From Arbacia lixula (lineage: Eukaryota; Echinodermata; Echinoidea; Arbacioida; Arbaciidae): a stretch of DNA of 64,000 nucleotides. The notes beneath the pieces are model-generated. The model worked only from the letters and a program-made list of their open reading frames with translations, was not told the origin of the DNA and searched no databases. The translations under genes and the position numbers were made by a program. The stretch spans positions 13,804,179 through 13,868,178 of the forward strand of contig OZ022584.1 in NCBI GenBank assembly GCA_963669155.1, read 5' to 3'. Within the stretch, counting starts at the first letter, position 1, and the number at the start of each line of letters is the position of its first letter. This document shows, piece after piece, positions 37,985-49,467 of the stretch.

Positions 37985-39250
37985 TTCACTTAACACGTAA
38001 TGCCCAGCAGGGGCTAGAATGATTAAGAAATCAATATTCAAGCTGAAATTTCACCATGATCCCGACATCTGATTAAAAAATGGAGACAACATTCCGGAAA
38101 GCTCGTAGACTCAGCTACAACATACTGAAATTTCAGAGTGAAAGCTTGACATATTAGTGAGATACATCTCCTAGAAGCTCGTCATGTCATTTCATAAATA
38201 CCACTTCCATTGACATAACACGGAAGTGCGATTTTGACATTCATGCGTATAATGAAATTTACACCGTGAAGACGTCATCAAAATGAAAAATGAAGGCAAC
38301 TCCTACTATGGAGCGAGGTCTCAGCTACAACATACTGAAATTTGGGAGAAAATTGACCATGAATTACTGAGATACACAAAAGCGGGTAAAAAAGTTCATG
38401 ACGTCATACATGAAAAATCATTTTTTCGATTCATATGGCAATATGATGACATCAACATAAATTTAAAAGGTAAATCGAACATTAAATCACATCTACATTT
38501 CCCACTCTTTCAGAATATTGAAAAAAAATTGGGGGTCACCGGCCATTCTGAAGAGCTATGGCCGATTGAAGGTAGTCATGTTTTTTGCAATATTTGCACA
38601 CAAAAACGTATTGACGCACGCGCAGACTTTGAACTTTGACGCACCCGCACGACCTTGTTATTGCATGGAAATGGCTCAAAATGACAGGATGTGTTGTATG
38701 TAGTGTCAGTAACATGAATCCAGTAAAAAAACAGAATTTTGACGTTTTGTTCGCGTTACGCACGAAAAAACGCGCGAACGCGCGCGCACGCGCGGAAATT
38801 TTTGAAATGCTAGAAATGGCCTGAAACATATGCAAAACAATTTTGAGTTGATTTGGAGCATTTTAAAATTTTGCGCGCGCGTTTTTGCACTAACGTACTC
38901 GTACGCGCGCGTTTTTTTCAATGAAATTAATTAGCTACTCATTAATTATATGCATGTCAAATTTCATTACACAGAGATGACCAGTTCTAGAGCTACATGA
39001 GGTAATAGGTTTTCATTAAACTGCTCGTAGATGACGTCACGATGACGTCATGACCTTGAAAATGTTGCTGTAACATGTTCACATATATGTCCATACATGA
39101 TGAACATTTCATGAAATATGGCCCATGCATTGTTGAGATATCCATGTCACAAAAATTTGGAATAAAAATAAATAAATAAATAATAATAAATAAAGAAAGA
39201 AAATTCTAACGAAATTAAGAGGTGATCTGTCGTTGGCGACAGACCACCTA
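37985..39250. repeat. Composite dispersed repeat with CpG-rich cores and AAAT-type tail
   Basis: CTCAGCTACAACATACTGAA occurs at 38110 and 38321. CpG-rich alternating tracts lie at 38771-38795, 38873-38881 and 38901-38911. TGACGTCA palindromes lie at 38399, 39032 and 39043. An (AAAT)n/(AAT)n tail at 39160-39200 is followed by a hairpin, GTGATCTGTCG/CGACAGACCAC (39220-39249). The tail suggests retroposition. Open frames inside have no recognisable protein. Confidence 0.55.
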
Positions 39251-39545
39251 AAAACTCTTAGACAAAGCAATGGTGTGAACAGCGAATTGAAGTAGTGTTT
39301 TTTAGGTGAACCATGGGAGAGTCTATACATTAACAACCTTCGAAACTTTGCCTCCAGCCAAACTATTTGTCAATTGAACCAAGTGCATATCTGACCATGA
39401 AGTTTATCCAGGGTGTCTCCATGTAAATCCAACACTTATTTTTGTCTCAAGTTATCAGTATTTTGCGACCGGAAGATGGTATTATACCTGGCTAATAAAT
39501 ACTTGAACTTGTTTGTTGGATCATCTAATATTTTAACACATTGAA

Positions 39546-39559
39546 TTTCTCTCTCTTTT

Positions 39560-39602
<43 letters not shown>

Positions 39603-39650
39603 CTATGTGTCTCTCTCTGTATCCCCCCCCCCTCTCTCTCTCTCCCTCTC

Positions 39651-39689
<39 letters not shown>

Positions 39690-39822
39690 CTCTCTCTCTG
39701 TATCTCTTTATCTCTCCCTCGGTATCTCTCTATCTGTATCTCTCTCCATTTGTATCTCTCTCTCTCTTTCTCTCTTTCTTTCTCTTTCTCTCTATCTGTC
39801 TCTCTTTCCTTTCTCTTTCTGG
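39546..39822. repeat. CT microsatellite
   Basis: Long (CT)n with TATCTCTG interruptions. Serine/leucine-rich open frames across it are artefacts. Confidence 0.95.
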
Positions 39823-40029
39823 TTCTTTGCTCGTTGCTGTCTCATGTCTTTCCTTCCACCCTGCTCTCTTTCTTTCCTCATGACTACAACATAGTTCTCT
39901 TCACTTCACAGACAATGCACAACTTAATTAACAAGATATCTATGAATATGTTGAAAGTTGTGAGTCTACCATGGTTCAATGCTGATGGATGTTCCATCCT
40001 TAAAGGAAAAGACATCTTTGTTGTTACAT

Positions 40030-40365
40030 TGGTTTTCAATAAAGCAGAAAAATTAAGGTATCAGTGAAGGTTTGACAAAAATCCATCAAAGGCAAAGAAA
40101 GTCCTGATTTTTTGACGTCTCATACGAAATGCTCTACCATACGTTATATGTTGTATAATTCCACAAATTCCCCTTTTTTCTATTTTTTTATGAATAAATC
40201 TTTCCCATAGAGGTATGTGTGTAATATGTGTGTCTAATGATCTATCTAATGCATGCATATATGTCCCTTTGAGAAAACAGAAATATTCAATAAAAATAGT
40301 ACACAATGTATAGGAGAGTACCTGGCAGGTGACATCACAAAATAAAGAATTGGACAAATTAATAA
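40030..40365. mobile_element. Remnant of the AAAGGGATAGTCCACC element family
   Basis: GTTTGACAAAAATCCATCAA, ACGTCTCATACGAAATGCTC, CATACGTTATATGTTGTAT and the closing GTACACAATGTATAGGAGAG, CAGGTGACATCACAAAAT match the two arms of the element at 49468-50199. Outer ends are lost. Confidence 0.65.
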
Positions 40366-40503
40366 TTGTTATGCTTTTATGGAATTTTGTTAAACCTAAT
40401 TTTTTTTATTTCATGTTTCCGCTTTTATTAAAGCTAACATAACTTCAGGCTTGATGGGCTTTCTCCTTGATAATCTGACTTTGTATCCCTTTTTTGTCAT
40501 CAG

Positions 40504-40672
40504 GATGATTTGGGCGGCATTGGGAGGACTTGTCCACACCAGAACAAGGGGCAGACATCTTGCCTGGCGTCTGGGCGCATCGACGCAAGCTGCTGCTTGG
40601 ATTCACACTTCAACAGGGCCTGCCATTACAGGCCGGGCCTCATGACTGGCGTCGTCTGCTGCAAACTCCCAG
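40504..40672 (+). CDS. Exon 3: second half of cysteine-rich module A
   Basis: Acceptor TTTTTTGTCATCAG (AG 40502-40503) and donor CCCAG|GTAAAT. It enters in phase 0, matching exon 2, and leaves in phase 1 after 56 codons (residues 116-171). Landmarks are DDLGGIGRTC, TSCLASGRIDASCC, a central NRACHYRPG and the closing MTGVVCCKLP, with seven cysteines. With exon 2 the module has 14 cysteines, an even number that suits a fully disulfide-bonded extracellular fold. The same signature recurs in exon 7 (DVLGGVGRHC, SCLGEGRVD, SGALCCRIP). The exon has no ATG-led frame of length, so it is seen only by similarity to exon 7 and its splice borders. Confidence 0.9.
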
Positions 40673-40688
40673 GTAAATAGGCATGTAT

Positions 40689-40719
40689 GAAGAGAAGAGA
40701 AAGAGAATGGGAAGAGAGA

Positions 40720-40768
<49 letters not shown>
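40689..40768. repeat. GA microsatellite just inside intron 3
   Basis: (GA)n beginning 17 bp after the exon 3 donor. Confidence 0.9.
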
Positions 40769-42105
40769 AGAGAAAACCACCAAAACACTTTTAAAGTGAT
40801 ATCAAAGTTGTATAATTATGTGATTCATAGCACATCAGGGCGTACCACTACAGAATTTGGCAACAATTCATTTTTGACATTGCTGCATATTCAGGAGGTC
40901 TGTGCATTCCACGATTGTGTAAGCATTATAAACAATACATCATTGTAAAGATAAATAGTTTAGCTGTCTTTAATATGATACCACATTTATGTACAATAAA
41001 GAAGCAATTGCAGATATATTACCCCAGAAAACTCAGTTGCAGGAATTTTAAAGGGATTTATATGAAGAGTGGCCTAGTAGAAATCAATATAAAACATAGA
41101 TGACCTGTTCCTGTGCGATAGAATACGCTTCCCTATGTGTCTTGTGTGGATTATTGCTGACAAAATACACATATACAGGGTTAATAGAATGAAATGTCAC
41201 CACTTCTACTTCAATTTCAATTTCAATTTATTTTCCGCTTGAATAGACAAGATGTACAAAACTGCATAATAATATATATTTATAAGTTGGTGGCAGACCC
41301 AATGAAAGTACAAAGGCTCATAGGAATGGTCCCATTTCACGCTTATATACATAGGATACAGTGAACTTACTTTAGATTATTACTTCCAAGCATCACAATG
41401 AAGATCATGATGAAGTCTTAAATACTATTGAAGGCGTGTGTGACCACATCCTTACAAGTGAGGTTCAGGAAAACCACCTGTACGTGCTGCGGATCACGGT
41501 GTATATTTAGCACGGGTTCTTCCCCGGCAATCGCAATACCAGAGGGATGCGGCATCTGTGAAGTTGAGAAGGTTCTGACACTTCTGGGAAACCACTTGTG
41601 CCACAATCATTTCTTACAAGAAAGTGCATCTTCTCCTCACATATCATATATGCATTAAATATTCCTCCTTTTTAGAAGGTGGTGAGTTACATGTATGACT
41701 CATAACATGAAACGGTACACATGTGGTACATCTTCTTGAGTATCAATTACAGCTCGATCCAGTTACATATTCGGTACTATATCTATGTATGAAGTATCTA
41801 ATTTTTTTTTATATATCTTTGTACCTGTTTCATAAGTTATTTGATAAGTTTGTCAGTTTGTGTAAATGAAGATTAAGATCTCCTGTGTCAGACCCGTCAT
41901 TTTTCTTGTTTTATATGCAAGTCATTAGAGCATTTATAAACCTAAACAGTCACATAACAGGTGTTGTGTTTGGGTTCACTGAAACTGGCAACTGATCAAC
42001 CAATTGACTAGGCACTCTTATGGTGGCATTGTCTTTAGTGTATATCACAAATGCATACACACGTAGAGTACATCCATTACAGCCACACATGTTTGTTTGA
42101 AAAGT

Positions 42106-42289
42106 CCAGGGGGGGGGGGGGTGCTTCACCAAGCTGTTCGTAAGTTACGAATGACTGGTGATCTCTTCTTGTGCTAAATCAGATTCTCAATGAACAAAGT
42201 GTGGGAACGCATTTAGCAAAAGAAGGGATCACCAGTCGTTCGTAAAGTCGTTCGTAACTTACGAGCAGCTTGGTGAAACACCCTCCTGG
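42106..42289. mobile_element. TIR element, TTTCACCAAGC family, short copy (184 bp)
   Basis: The left arm reads CCAGG, a G-run of about 14, TGCTTCACCAAGCTGTTCG, TAAGTTACGAATGACTGGTG. The right arm is the complement, ending AGCTTGGTGAAACACCCTCC then TGG. Arms are about 65 bp. The interior shares TCTTGTGCTAAATCAGATTC with 23192-23520. Confidence 0.85.
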
Positions 42290-42400
42290 GCCTGTTGCAT
42301 AAAACTTACCATTGATAGTAACTTTGATACCAATGGCAACTTCTACGGAAATCATGCATTCAGTGGCTGTTAAGTGATGTTACCATGTAACAACAGGGCC
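42288..42400. mobile_element. MITE, GGCCCTGTTGC family, copy 2 (shortened)
   Basis: It starts GGGCCTGTTGCATAAAACTT immediately at the end of the previous element. It contains CCAATGGCAACTTCT and GTGATGTTACCATG and ends TAACAACAGGGCC. The right part is shorter than in copy 3. Confidence 0.75.
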
Positions 42401-42578
42401 AATTAAGATCATATTTAAGATTGAACTCTTTGGGTGCCCCTGATGCAATTTTTTTTGCACAAATGCTACAAATAAAGCCAATTCTGCATCAATTTATGTG
42501 GCCCAAAACAGGTTGAGAAGAGGTGAATATTCAATTATGTTAAAGCATTTTCACTTACTGATATTAATAAGTGACCAT

Positions 42579-42735
42579 GGCCCTGTTGCTTAAAACTTAC
42601 CATTCATGGTAACTCTACGACCAATGGCAACTTCAATGGAAACCTTAAATTGATTGGCTGTTGAGCCATGTTACCGTGGTATATACTATTGATGGCAGAG
42701 TAACCATTAATGGTAAGTTTTATGCAACAGGGTCC
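42579..42735. mobile_element. MITE, GGCCCTGTTGC family, copy 3 (full length)
   Basis: The left end GGCCCTGTTGCTTAAAACTT, ACCATTCATGGTAAC pairs with the right end GTTACTCTGCC-type interior and ATTAATGGTAAGTTTTATGC, AACAGGGTCC. About 157 bp, and the most complete copy. Confidence 0.85.
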
Positions 42736-44094
42736 TTCACAAAAGCAAGGAAAACAAATTGTGTGGGGTGATTTACACTAGCCCCGTGCAGTGCAAACAA
42801 GAGCCCTTGTAGGTAACGGAAGCGCCCATCTTAGAATGTAACCCACAGTGTGGTGGAGTGTGTTCATTTTCCCCGCACAAATTAATTTTTTTCTTTTCTC
42901 CCTGGCTCACCATGACCTTTCATTATCATGATTATTAACAGCCCCATATTAGTGTCATCATTATCATGACTACATGAATGTAGTGTCTTTATTCTCTGTG
43001 GCATTATGTCCTTGTATGTTATTGAAACATTCTGAGCACATATGAAGTGAAAGGTAATTTATTCAGGCAAGTCCTGTGGTTTGGCATGCATGCTGAAACA
43101 TTGATAAGTGTATCTTTCGTGGAAGTTATAGTTTGTAGTAAAGATCCAAGCCTCATACAAAAATCTTCATGTGGAACCTTACATTATTAGCAATATCCTT
43201 TGTATGTTGATTGTAAGTGAGTTCATTTGTTGATGGTGAGATCTTCATTGTTAGAGAAGTAGGTCTGATGAGTAAGACTAATCAGAGTTTAGTCCAATCA
43301 ATCTAGATGGACTGTGACAGCTTTTAACCAATCAGATTGGCCCAGTCAAACTCTCTCCCATGGCAACCGCCCAGTGGCTTGGGAGTTTGTTTCCTGGATA
43401 AGACTAGGCTAGGCTGAGATGGTAGTAGAAGATTTCATTACTCTGACCGAATACTAATCCCAGCACCAGTTATCAGATTGGAGCTGTTCATTTTGATGGA
43501 AGGGACCAAACGGGTAGTCTTGAAATCCCTATCGGCTGATAGCCAGGATACATACCTGGAACATCAAGAACATCATTTATGTTTCTGATAAACAGAGAGA
43601 CAGTATGTTAGAGTGTGTGTGAGTGCACACCTGTCTGATGATAGTAAAAAACATGTCAGAACATTTGTCATAAATGAGTTATACTTTGAGTGACATTACA
43701 CAGTTGCTAGTGTGGCATTAGTTCTGATACCATTTGGTGAAACCGTCTTTTGCTTGTCATGAAGAGTGAGCCAACTTCTTGTGGAGAGGGACAGGAGGGA
43801 AATTGTTGCAAGGGCAAGCAAGGAGACGGGGGAGTATACACACTAGAAGGAACATTGTGAACATGAAGCTCTTCCAATATCCTGAGAAGCTTAGTGGTGG
43901 GTGGTAGTGTCTTGGATATGTCTTGGATGTGTCTTGTTGGTAAAATCTGTGGGAGGTGAGATTCTATGTGCAGTCATCTCATTTGATTCTGAGGTTATTA
44001 GTCGCTGCGACCTTTTCTCTATAGAAATTGTGTGAGCTGTGAAGGCGATGCTAGATTGATAAGAGAATATTGAATACAAAAGATAAAAGAGGAG

Positions 44095-44520
44095 GAAGAT
44101 GATGGATGATCAGATGAAGAAAAATTGGTGAAAAAGAGAAGATGGAGAGAGGTAAAGAGCAGAAAACTTCCGAAAGATGAAGAAGGAAGAGACGATAAAA
44201 TATCAGATGAAGAAAAATTGGTGAAAAAAAGAGCAGAGGGAAAGAGGAGAGGTGAGAACAGCAGAAAGATAACAAGAAAAATGGAAAAGGAAGAGATGAT
44301 CGATTATCAGATGAAGAATCATTAGTGAAAGAGAGCAGAGAGGAAAGAGAAGGGCACAAAACTGAGAAAAGATGAAAGAGGAAGAGATGATGGATCATCA
44401 GATGAAGAATAATCAGTGAAAAAGAGCAGGGAGAAAGTGGAAAAGAGCACAAAGAAATGAAGAAAAAGGAGAAGGAAGAGATGAACGTTAATCAGATAAA
44501 GAAAACAGATCTGTGCTGAA
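44095..44520. repeat. GA-rich minisatellite, five units of 91-104 bp
   Basis: ATCAGATGAAGAA-type unit starts occur at 44109, 44202, 44306, 44397 and 44491. Each is followed by TGGTGAAAAA/AGTGAAAGAG, AGCAGAGGGAAAG and GGAAGAGATGA variants. The lysine/glutamate-rich open frames on one strand and phenylalanine/leucine-rich ones on the other are by-products. Confidence 0.85.
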
Positions 44521-46544
44521 AAAAAAGAAGACAGCTGTGCATGGGGAACAATCATATCACTAATTGAGCTGCAATGGGGATGGAGAAGGAAGTGATAGGC
44601 CAGTATCTAAATGGAGATCTGTTACACCTGTTAACTGATGCTCGCAGTACTAGAGGGCACACCTAACACTGAGTCAAACTTAATCAGAGGAATTATGTGT
44701 CATGATTTCTTCATAGAATTGGGGAGCAAATTAAATAGCGCGCTGACTGACATGTCCGCTTGCTTAGAACAAATTATTCAGAATGTATGTACATGGGTGT
44801 ATGGTTCATGCTTGTCTGCACTTAGCAAGTATGAATGGATGTTAAGCCTGTGTGTCCCATGGGCATTTAATCGTGTTATATTTGACACGTGACTCTCATT
44901 GTTTGGTACTGAGAGGGTTCATGTAAAGGGTTCCTTAACATTGGCTTGTATTCACGACAGTGGTTAAACGTAACATACTATGTACTAAACTAACTTTTTG
45001 GGGCGCCAAATAAAATAACATCAAACATTATATTGATTCAATATCATTGAGTTTGTCCTCAGAATCATTATGGTATATTGAGCTTGTTCACATAATAATT
45101 ACAGCAAATAATTGAAATTACCCACTGTTGTGGTTCTGTGATGAAAATCAATGATTTTGTGACAGCATCAGATGATCTATTTTGTGCCCAATAAACTTAG
45201 TCCATGTTTAATTTTAGTATCTGGTCTAAGTTGAACCACCATTGTAAATTTGGGCAATTTTGTGGAGGGGGGCTTTTTTATTAGAAATTCATCATGCAGT
45301 ATTCTGAATTTTATCCCAAAATATCAAGTGTGCTGCCTGCCCCGCCCATTTAACAACAGAGGTGGCGCAACACAGGAAATGCTGCATACGGGACAAAAAA
45401 GGTGACAATTAAACATAGAGGTGGAAAGATATTTGCTAAATTTGAAAAATAACAGCCCATCTAGAGACTTGACGATATTTGAGAAGGACTAGGTCACCTC
45501 CTGTCATGTCTTATTCCTCCTCTGCATCTCCTCTTTTTCCTTTCTACCCTCTTTTCTATTCAATTATCTTCCTGCTATCTTGTAATTTACATGAATGCCT
45601 GTCCTATCCTCTTTGACTCTGCTTACAACTCAACATTTTATCCAAACACTGTTTCTTTTCACATTGACTCCTAAATCATTTCAGCCCCATAGAATTACTA
45701 CAGTGACTAGCCAGTTCCCAGAAGCTAGTTGTTACCTTGGGGTTATTGTTTAACTGAGATCTGCTCAGGCCATCAACTCCATATCTCGCGCATCTTCAAA
45801 TGTGCCGAAAAGATGAATGTTTTCCCTTCGGTTGAGTCTTGAATGTAGCACATCTTTCTCATCTTGCTATTTGCCTTAAATTTATTTTGAGATTATTTAT
45901 TCATGAAGATATACAAATTATGATAATAAAATGTTTCTAAAAATGCACCATCTTGAAAACAAATAATCGGAGAGCATCAGGATGTTGTTAAATCAGGCAT
46001 AACCAACATTTGTCTTACGCAAGTGGACAAATTTACATTCAAGATATTTGTATCACCTGCACCGTAAGGGTCAGGAAATTCATATACAGAAGTGTCATTC
46101 TCACTGTTGTCCATGAGAACATCCACATTTAATGGTCATCTGCAGGAAATTGATGCTCATCCCTTTCTGCCGCAAAGTCCAGATGCGGAATATCAGACCA
46201 CGACGGCGGGTCGCTGCGACATTGCCACTTTTAATTGGCTGATGACAGCTGTGATAAGTTATTACAAATCATATGTGAGGAAGGTGTCTGTGATGTCTAG
46301 CGCTCATATCTGTTAACTCATTCTCAGAGGAGAGAGAGCCATTCTGGTCCGAGAAGTTCTCTCTCATTAATGTAATAACTTAATTGGGCAGAAAAGGGTT
46401 ACTAAGGTACCTTAGATTCATAGGATTTGCAAAGGTAATAGCACTGTTATTAGAATATTAATCTCAAGTGCTATCTGTTTGAAGAGTATCAATGAAACAC
46501 TTTTTTAATTTAGTGAAAGGCTGTCTGAGATAATTTCAATTTTG

Positions 46545-46639
46545 AAAGGAAATTGTAGGTATACACCTAGTAGTAGTAAGGATAAGCATGCATAGACAAT
46601 GCTATCCTTACTACCAGGTGTTTACCTAAAATTTCCTTT
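46545..46639. repeat. Hairpin of about 95 nt with arms of about 42 nt
   Basis: AAAGGAAATTGTAGGTATAC, ACCTAGTAGTAGTAAGGATA, GCAT faces ATGCTATCCTTACTAC, CAGGTGTTTACCTAAAATTT, CCTTT in inverse orientation with few mismatches. The loop is about 10 nt. Likely a small palindromic MITE. Confidence 0.75.
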
Positions 46640-49467
46640 AAAAAACGTTTTTATTTGTTTAAGCTAAGATGAACTTTTTGGCAGATACAGCTAAGAGACA
46701 AAATATAGGCAACACTATCCATTATGAGCGTAGCTGCTTCCAATCTCATAGATAGTGGCTGCTGGAAATGTGTGGTTTCTGTCTGGGGCTAATTTACATT
46801 CATTAGTAGTATTTGAACAAGTAACCCAGTAATATAAATCTTGTTAGAAGTCGTGATGCATAAATGATTCAGTTCATGAATGATTTTTGTGTGTAATCCT
46901 ACTATTCAATAATCAGATTTTACAATGTGTCAGCTGGTCATGAAAAGAAGCCACAAGTACCAAAAAACAGAGGAGGTTTTTATTAACCCTTATCCACCAT
47001 TAATGCATTTTCGCACAAGTAAATCATACAGATCCTAAATAGCAGCAGTTAATGTGGCGCACAAACACTTAAAAATGTTGTCAAGTCCCCAGCTGTGTAT
47101 GCTGTGTCATGGTGATAATAGCATCTTTGATCAACTAGCTTACCAGGAAGCCTATAAATTACTGCTGATTTCCAGTCAATTTGGGCCACCCTCCACACCA
47201 CATCACCAGCCGTTAGTCCTGAAGTGTTCTGACGCACCTCTGCAATGATCCTTGGCTGGGCAAAACATAGCATAATGGTCTTCCCGGGGAAGGTTGGGAC
47301 TAATTTGATTACTGTGGGATGAGCATGGGATGAGCATAGCGCTGTTATCTTGTCTCATTTGGATGAAGTCAACTCTGGATGAGCATGCGATGAGCATATA
47401 GGTCTGTTATCTACTTGGGATGCAGTTTGCAGGTGTATGCTTTTTTGTATGAGTGATATCGATTCATTCTGCGTCATACTAATGTTTGTCTTGTTATATC
47501 GTTTGGTATAACATTTACCAATCATTATGTAAATCGTTTTGGGAGTCTAGGGACAGTGAAAGCAATTTGATGATATCATTTGAATGCTTAGTACACAAAA
47601 AAGGGAAAGCAAAACCTGTGATTAAACAAAAAAATCTTAGGAAGCCTTCTAATGACTAGCTCCAGCAGAACTTCTCAAAGAAAGATTGCCATCAGCTTCC
47701 CAATTCCTATCAAGCGAAATGACTGGAGAACTTGTTCTTTGTGTCGCCCATAAAAATTGATTGTTACAATTTCCTGTGACAATACCTCTCTCCGAGGATG
47801 ATACTGCACGACGATGACAGAGCTATCACAGACCTCTGCTCTTCATTATAAATGCAATTCATTGCTGGAAGTACCCCAATGAGAAATGACTATGACCTGC
47901 GATATTTCCTGAAATGAGGCTCGTCAGGAACAAGAAATGTGGACGTAATGAATTAGGATGACGGTCACCATTATTCCTCAAGATTTGCGAGTCGTCTGCA
48001 ATTACTCCCATGCTTTGTTTAAGTATGGAGGTGTATTGCATCATTCTGTTTCTTGTAAGCTTGAGCCAAAAACTAATTGGGTGGCTGAATGTGATCAGTC
48101 AGAATGTAGATTTATTTTAAATGTTCATAGCAGAATGCTTCAATTGAATTTGAAAGAAATGTGTAGTGTAGTAATCAAGTGATTGTGAATGCAACATCTA
48201 TAAAAATGTATCATCATAAGAACTTGATTACTAATTTGATTTGCAAAGTTTTATCATAATTTTTTTTTCACATTGATGCTGTGATAATCTTTGTAAAAAC
48301 AAAATTCCACCCCTCCGCAACTCACATTTTTGTTTATGGAAGGTATGATTGGATGCAGCTTGTACATGATTTTAGTTTTTGTTCTTCTCGATTCATGTGT
48401 TACTTGTATATATTGTTAATTTGAAGAGTTTGACGATATACTCTGTATAGGTTTACAAACATAGAAAGGCAAATATATGAACATACTCTACAAACTTAAT
48501 TTACTATTAGTTTACTATAAACTGTCATCTACGGTCACCTAACAGGCTGAGTTAGTGACTGGTGGTTTAGGTCTTCATTTCTTCATGTTCACATCAAGTC
48601 TAACTTCCAGACTGTGTGTCATGTTTAATCCTTACTACCATATTCAATGAACGTACAGGTGTAGCTGCCATAGACTAATCATTCTCAATTCCTTCTCCGG
48701 CTCATCCAAACATGTAGGGAGAAAAGAGAATAATGAGACTAGTCATGTGAGTTCTAGGCACTTATCTTTAACTTGATCTTTACAGTATCTTTTGATGATC
48801 TTCTTTTAAGCCCATATCCTGGCCGAAGTGGTTATTTACGTAGTATTTGAAATCAATTCTTTGAGGATTCTGAGACATTTGTAGAAACTTGTCACTCATC
48901 CAATGGCTATGATTCACCGCTCTGTACAACAGGCACCAACATGTCAACATCTTAATTTCCACATTGTACAGTCATTAGACCCCTCAAAAAGTGATGTCAC
49001 CTTCTTCTCTTCTGGTCCTCCAGATAACTTGATATTTATTGAAAAAAAAAAGAATATGTGAAAAAAATGAAAACCATGAAAAAAAGGAGAGATTTTCATT
49101 GTGGAATTTGTCACTGCGATTAATTTAAGAGCAGGATATGTCAATACCTTAAAACTATTCATTCCTTGGGTCCATACTTGTCTGTAGAGTTACCAGTATG
49201 TGCCGTACTTTAATGCCAGTTTAATAATGTCCTGTCAACTCTGTGCATTTCACTCATCATTTGAGCAGCCCTGTGCGAGGTTGTTAACTGGATAACAACA
49301 TTGATGTGTTAATCAGAATTAAAGTACACAGGGGCACTTTAATTTTTTTTTGATGAAGACATAGATACTGAAGGAAATCCTCTCTTTTGTGAGTATTTTT
49401 CTACTATACTTTAGTACAGTAGAGACTGAAAGGGCAACCATGACTCTCTGTGTCATACATCTGATGT

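Larger units (their letters stand above)
22640..40503 (+). other. Intron 2 (about 17.9 kb)
   Basis: The intron splits module A. It holds several MITEs, tandem arrays, long hairpins, GA/CT tracts, a tRNA-like SINE head and a CpG-rich repeat block, all listed separately. No exon that fits the gene was found. Confidence 0.7.

Noticed and set aside
38283-38639. 118-codon open frame in the CpG-rich repeat block
   Set aside because: It lies inside a dispersed repeat, shares the duplicated CTCAGCTACAACATACTG text, and shows no recognisable protein motif.
44051-44555. Lys/Glu-rich and Phe/Leu-rich open frames
   Set aside because: They are products of a GA-rich minisatellite with units of about 95 bp.
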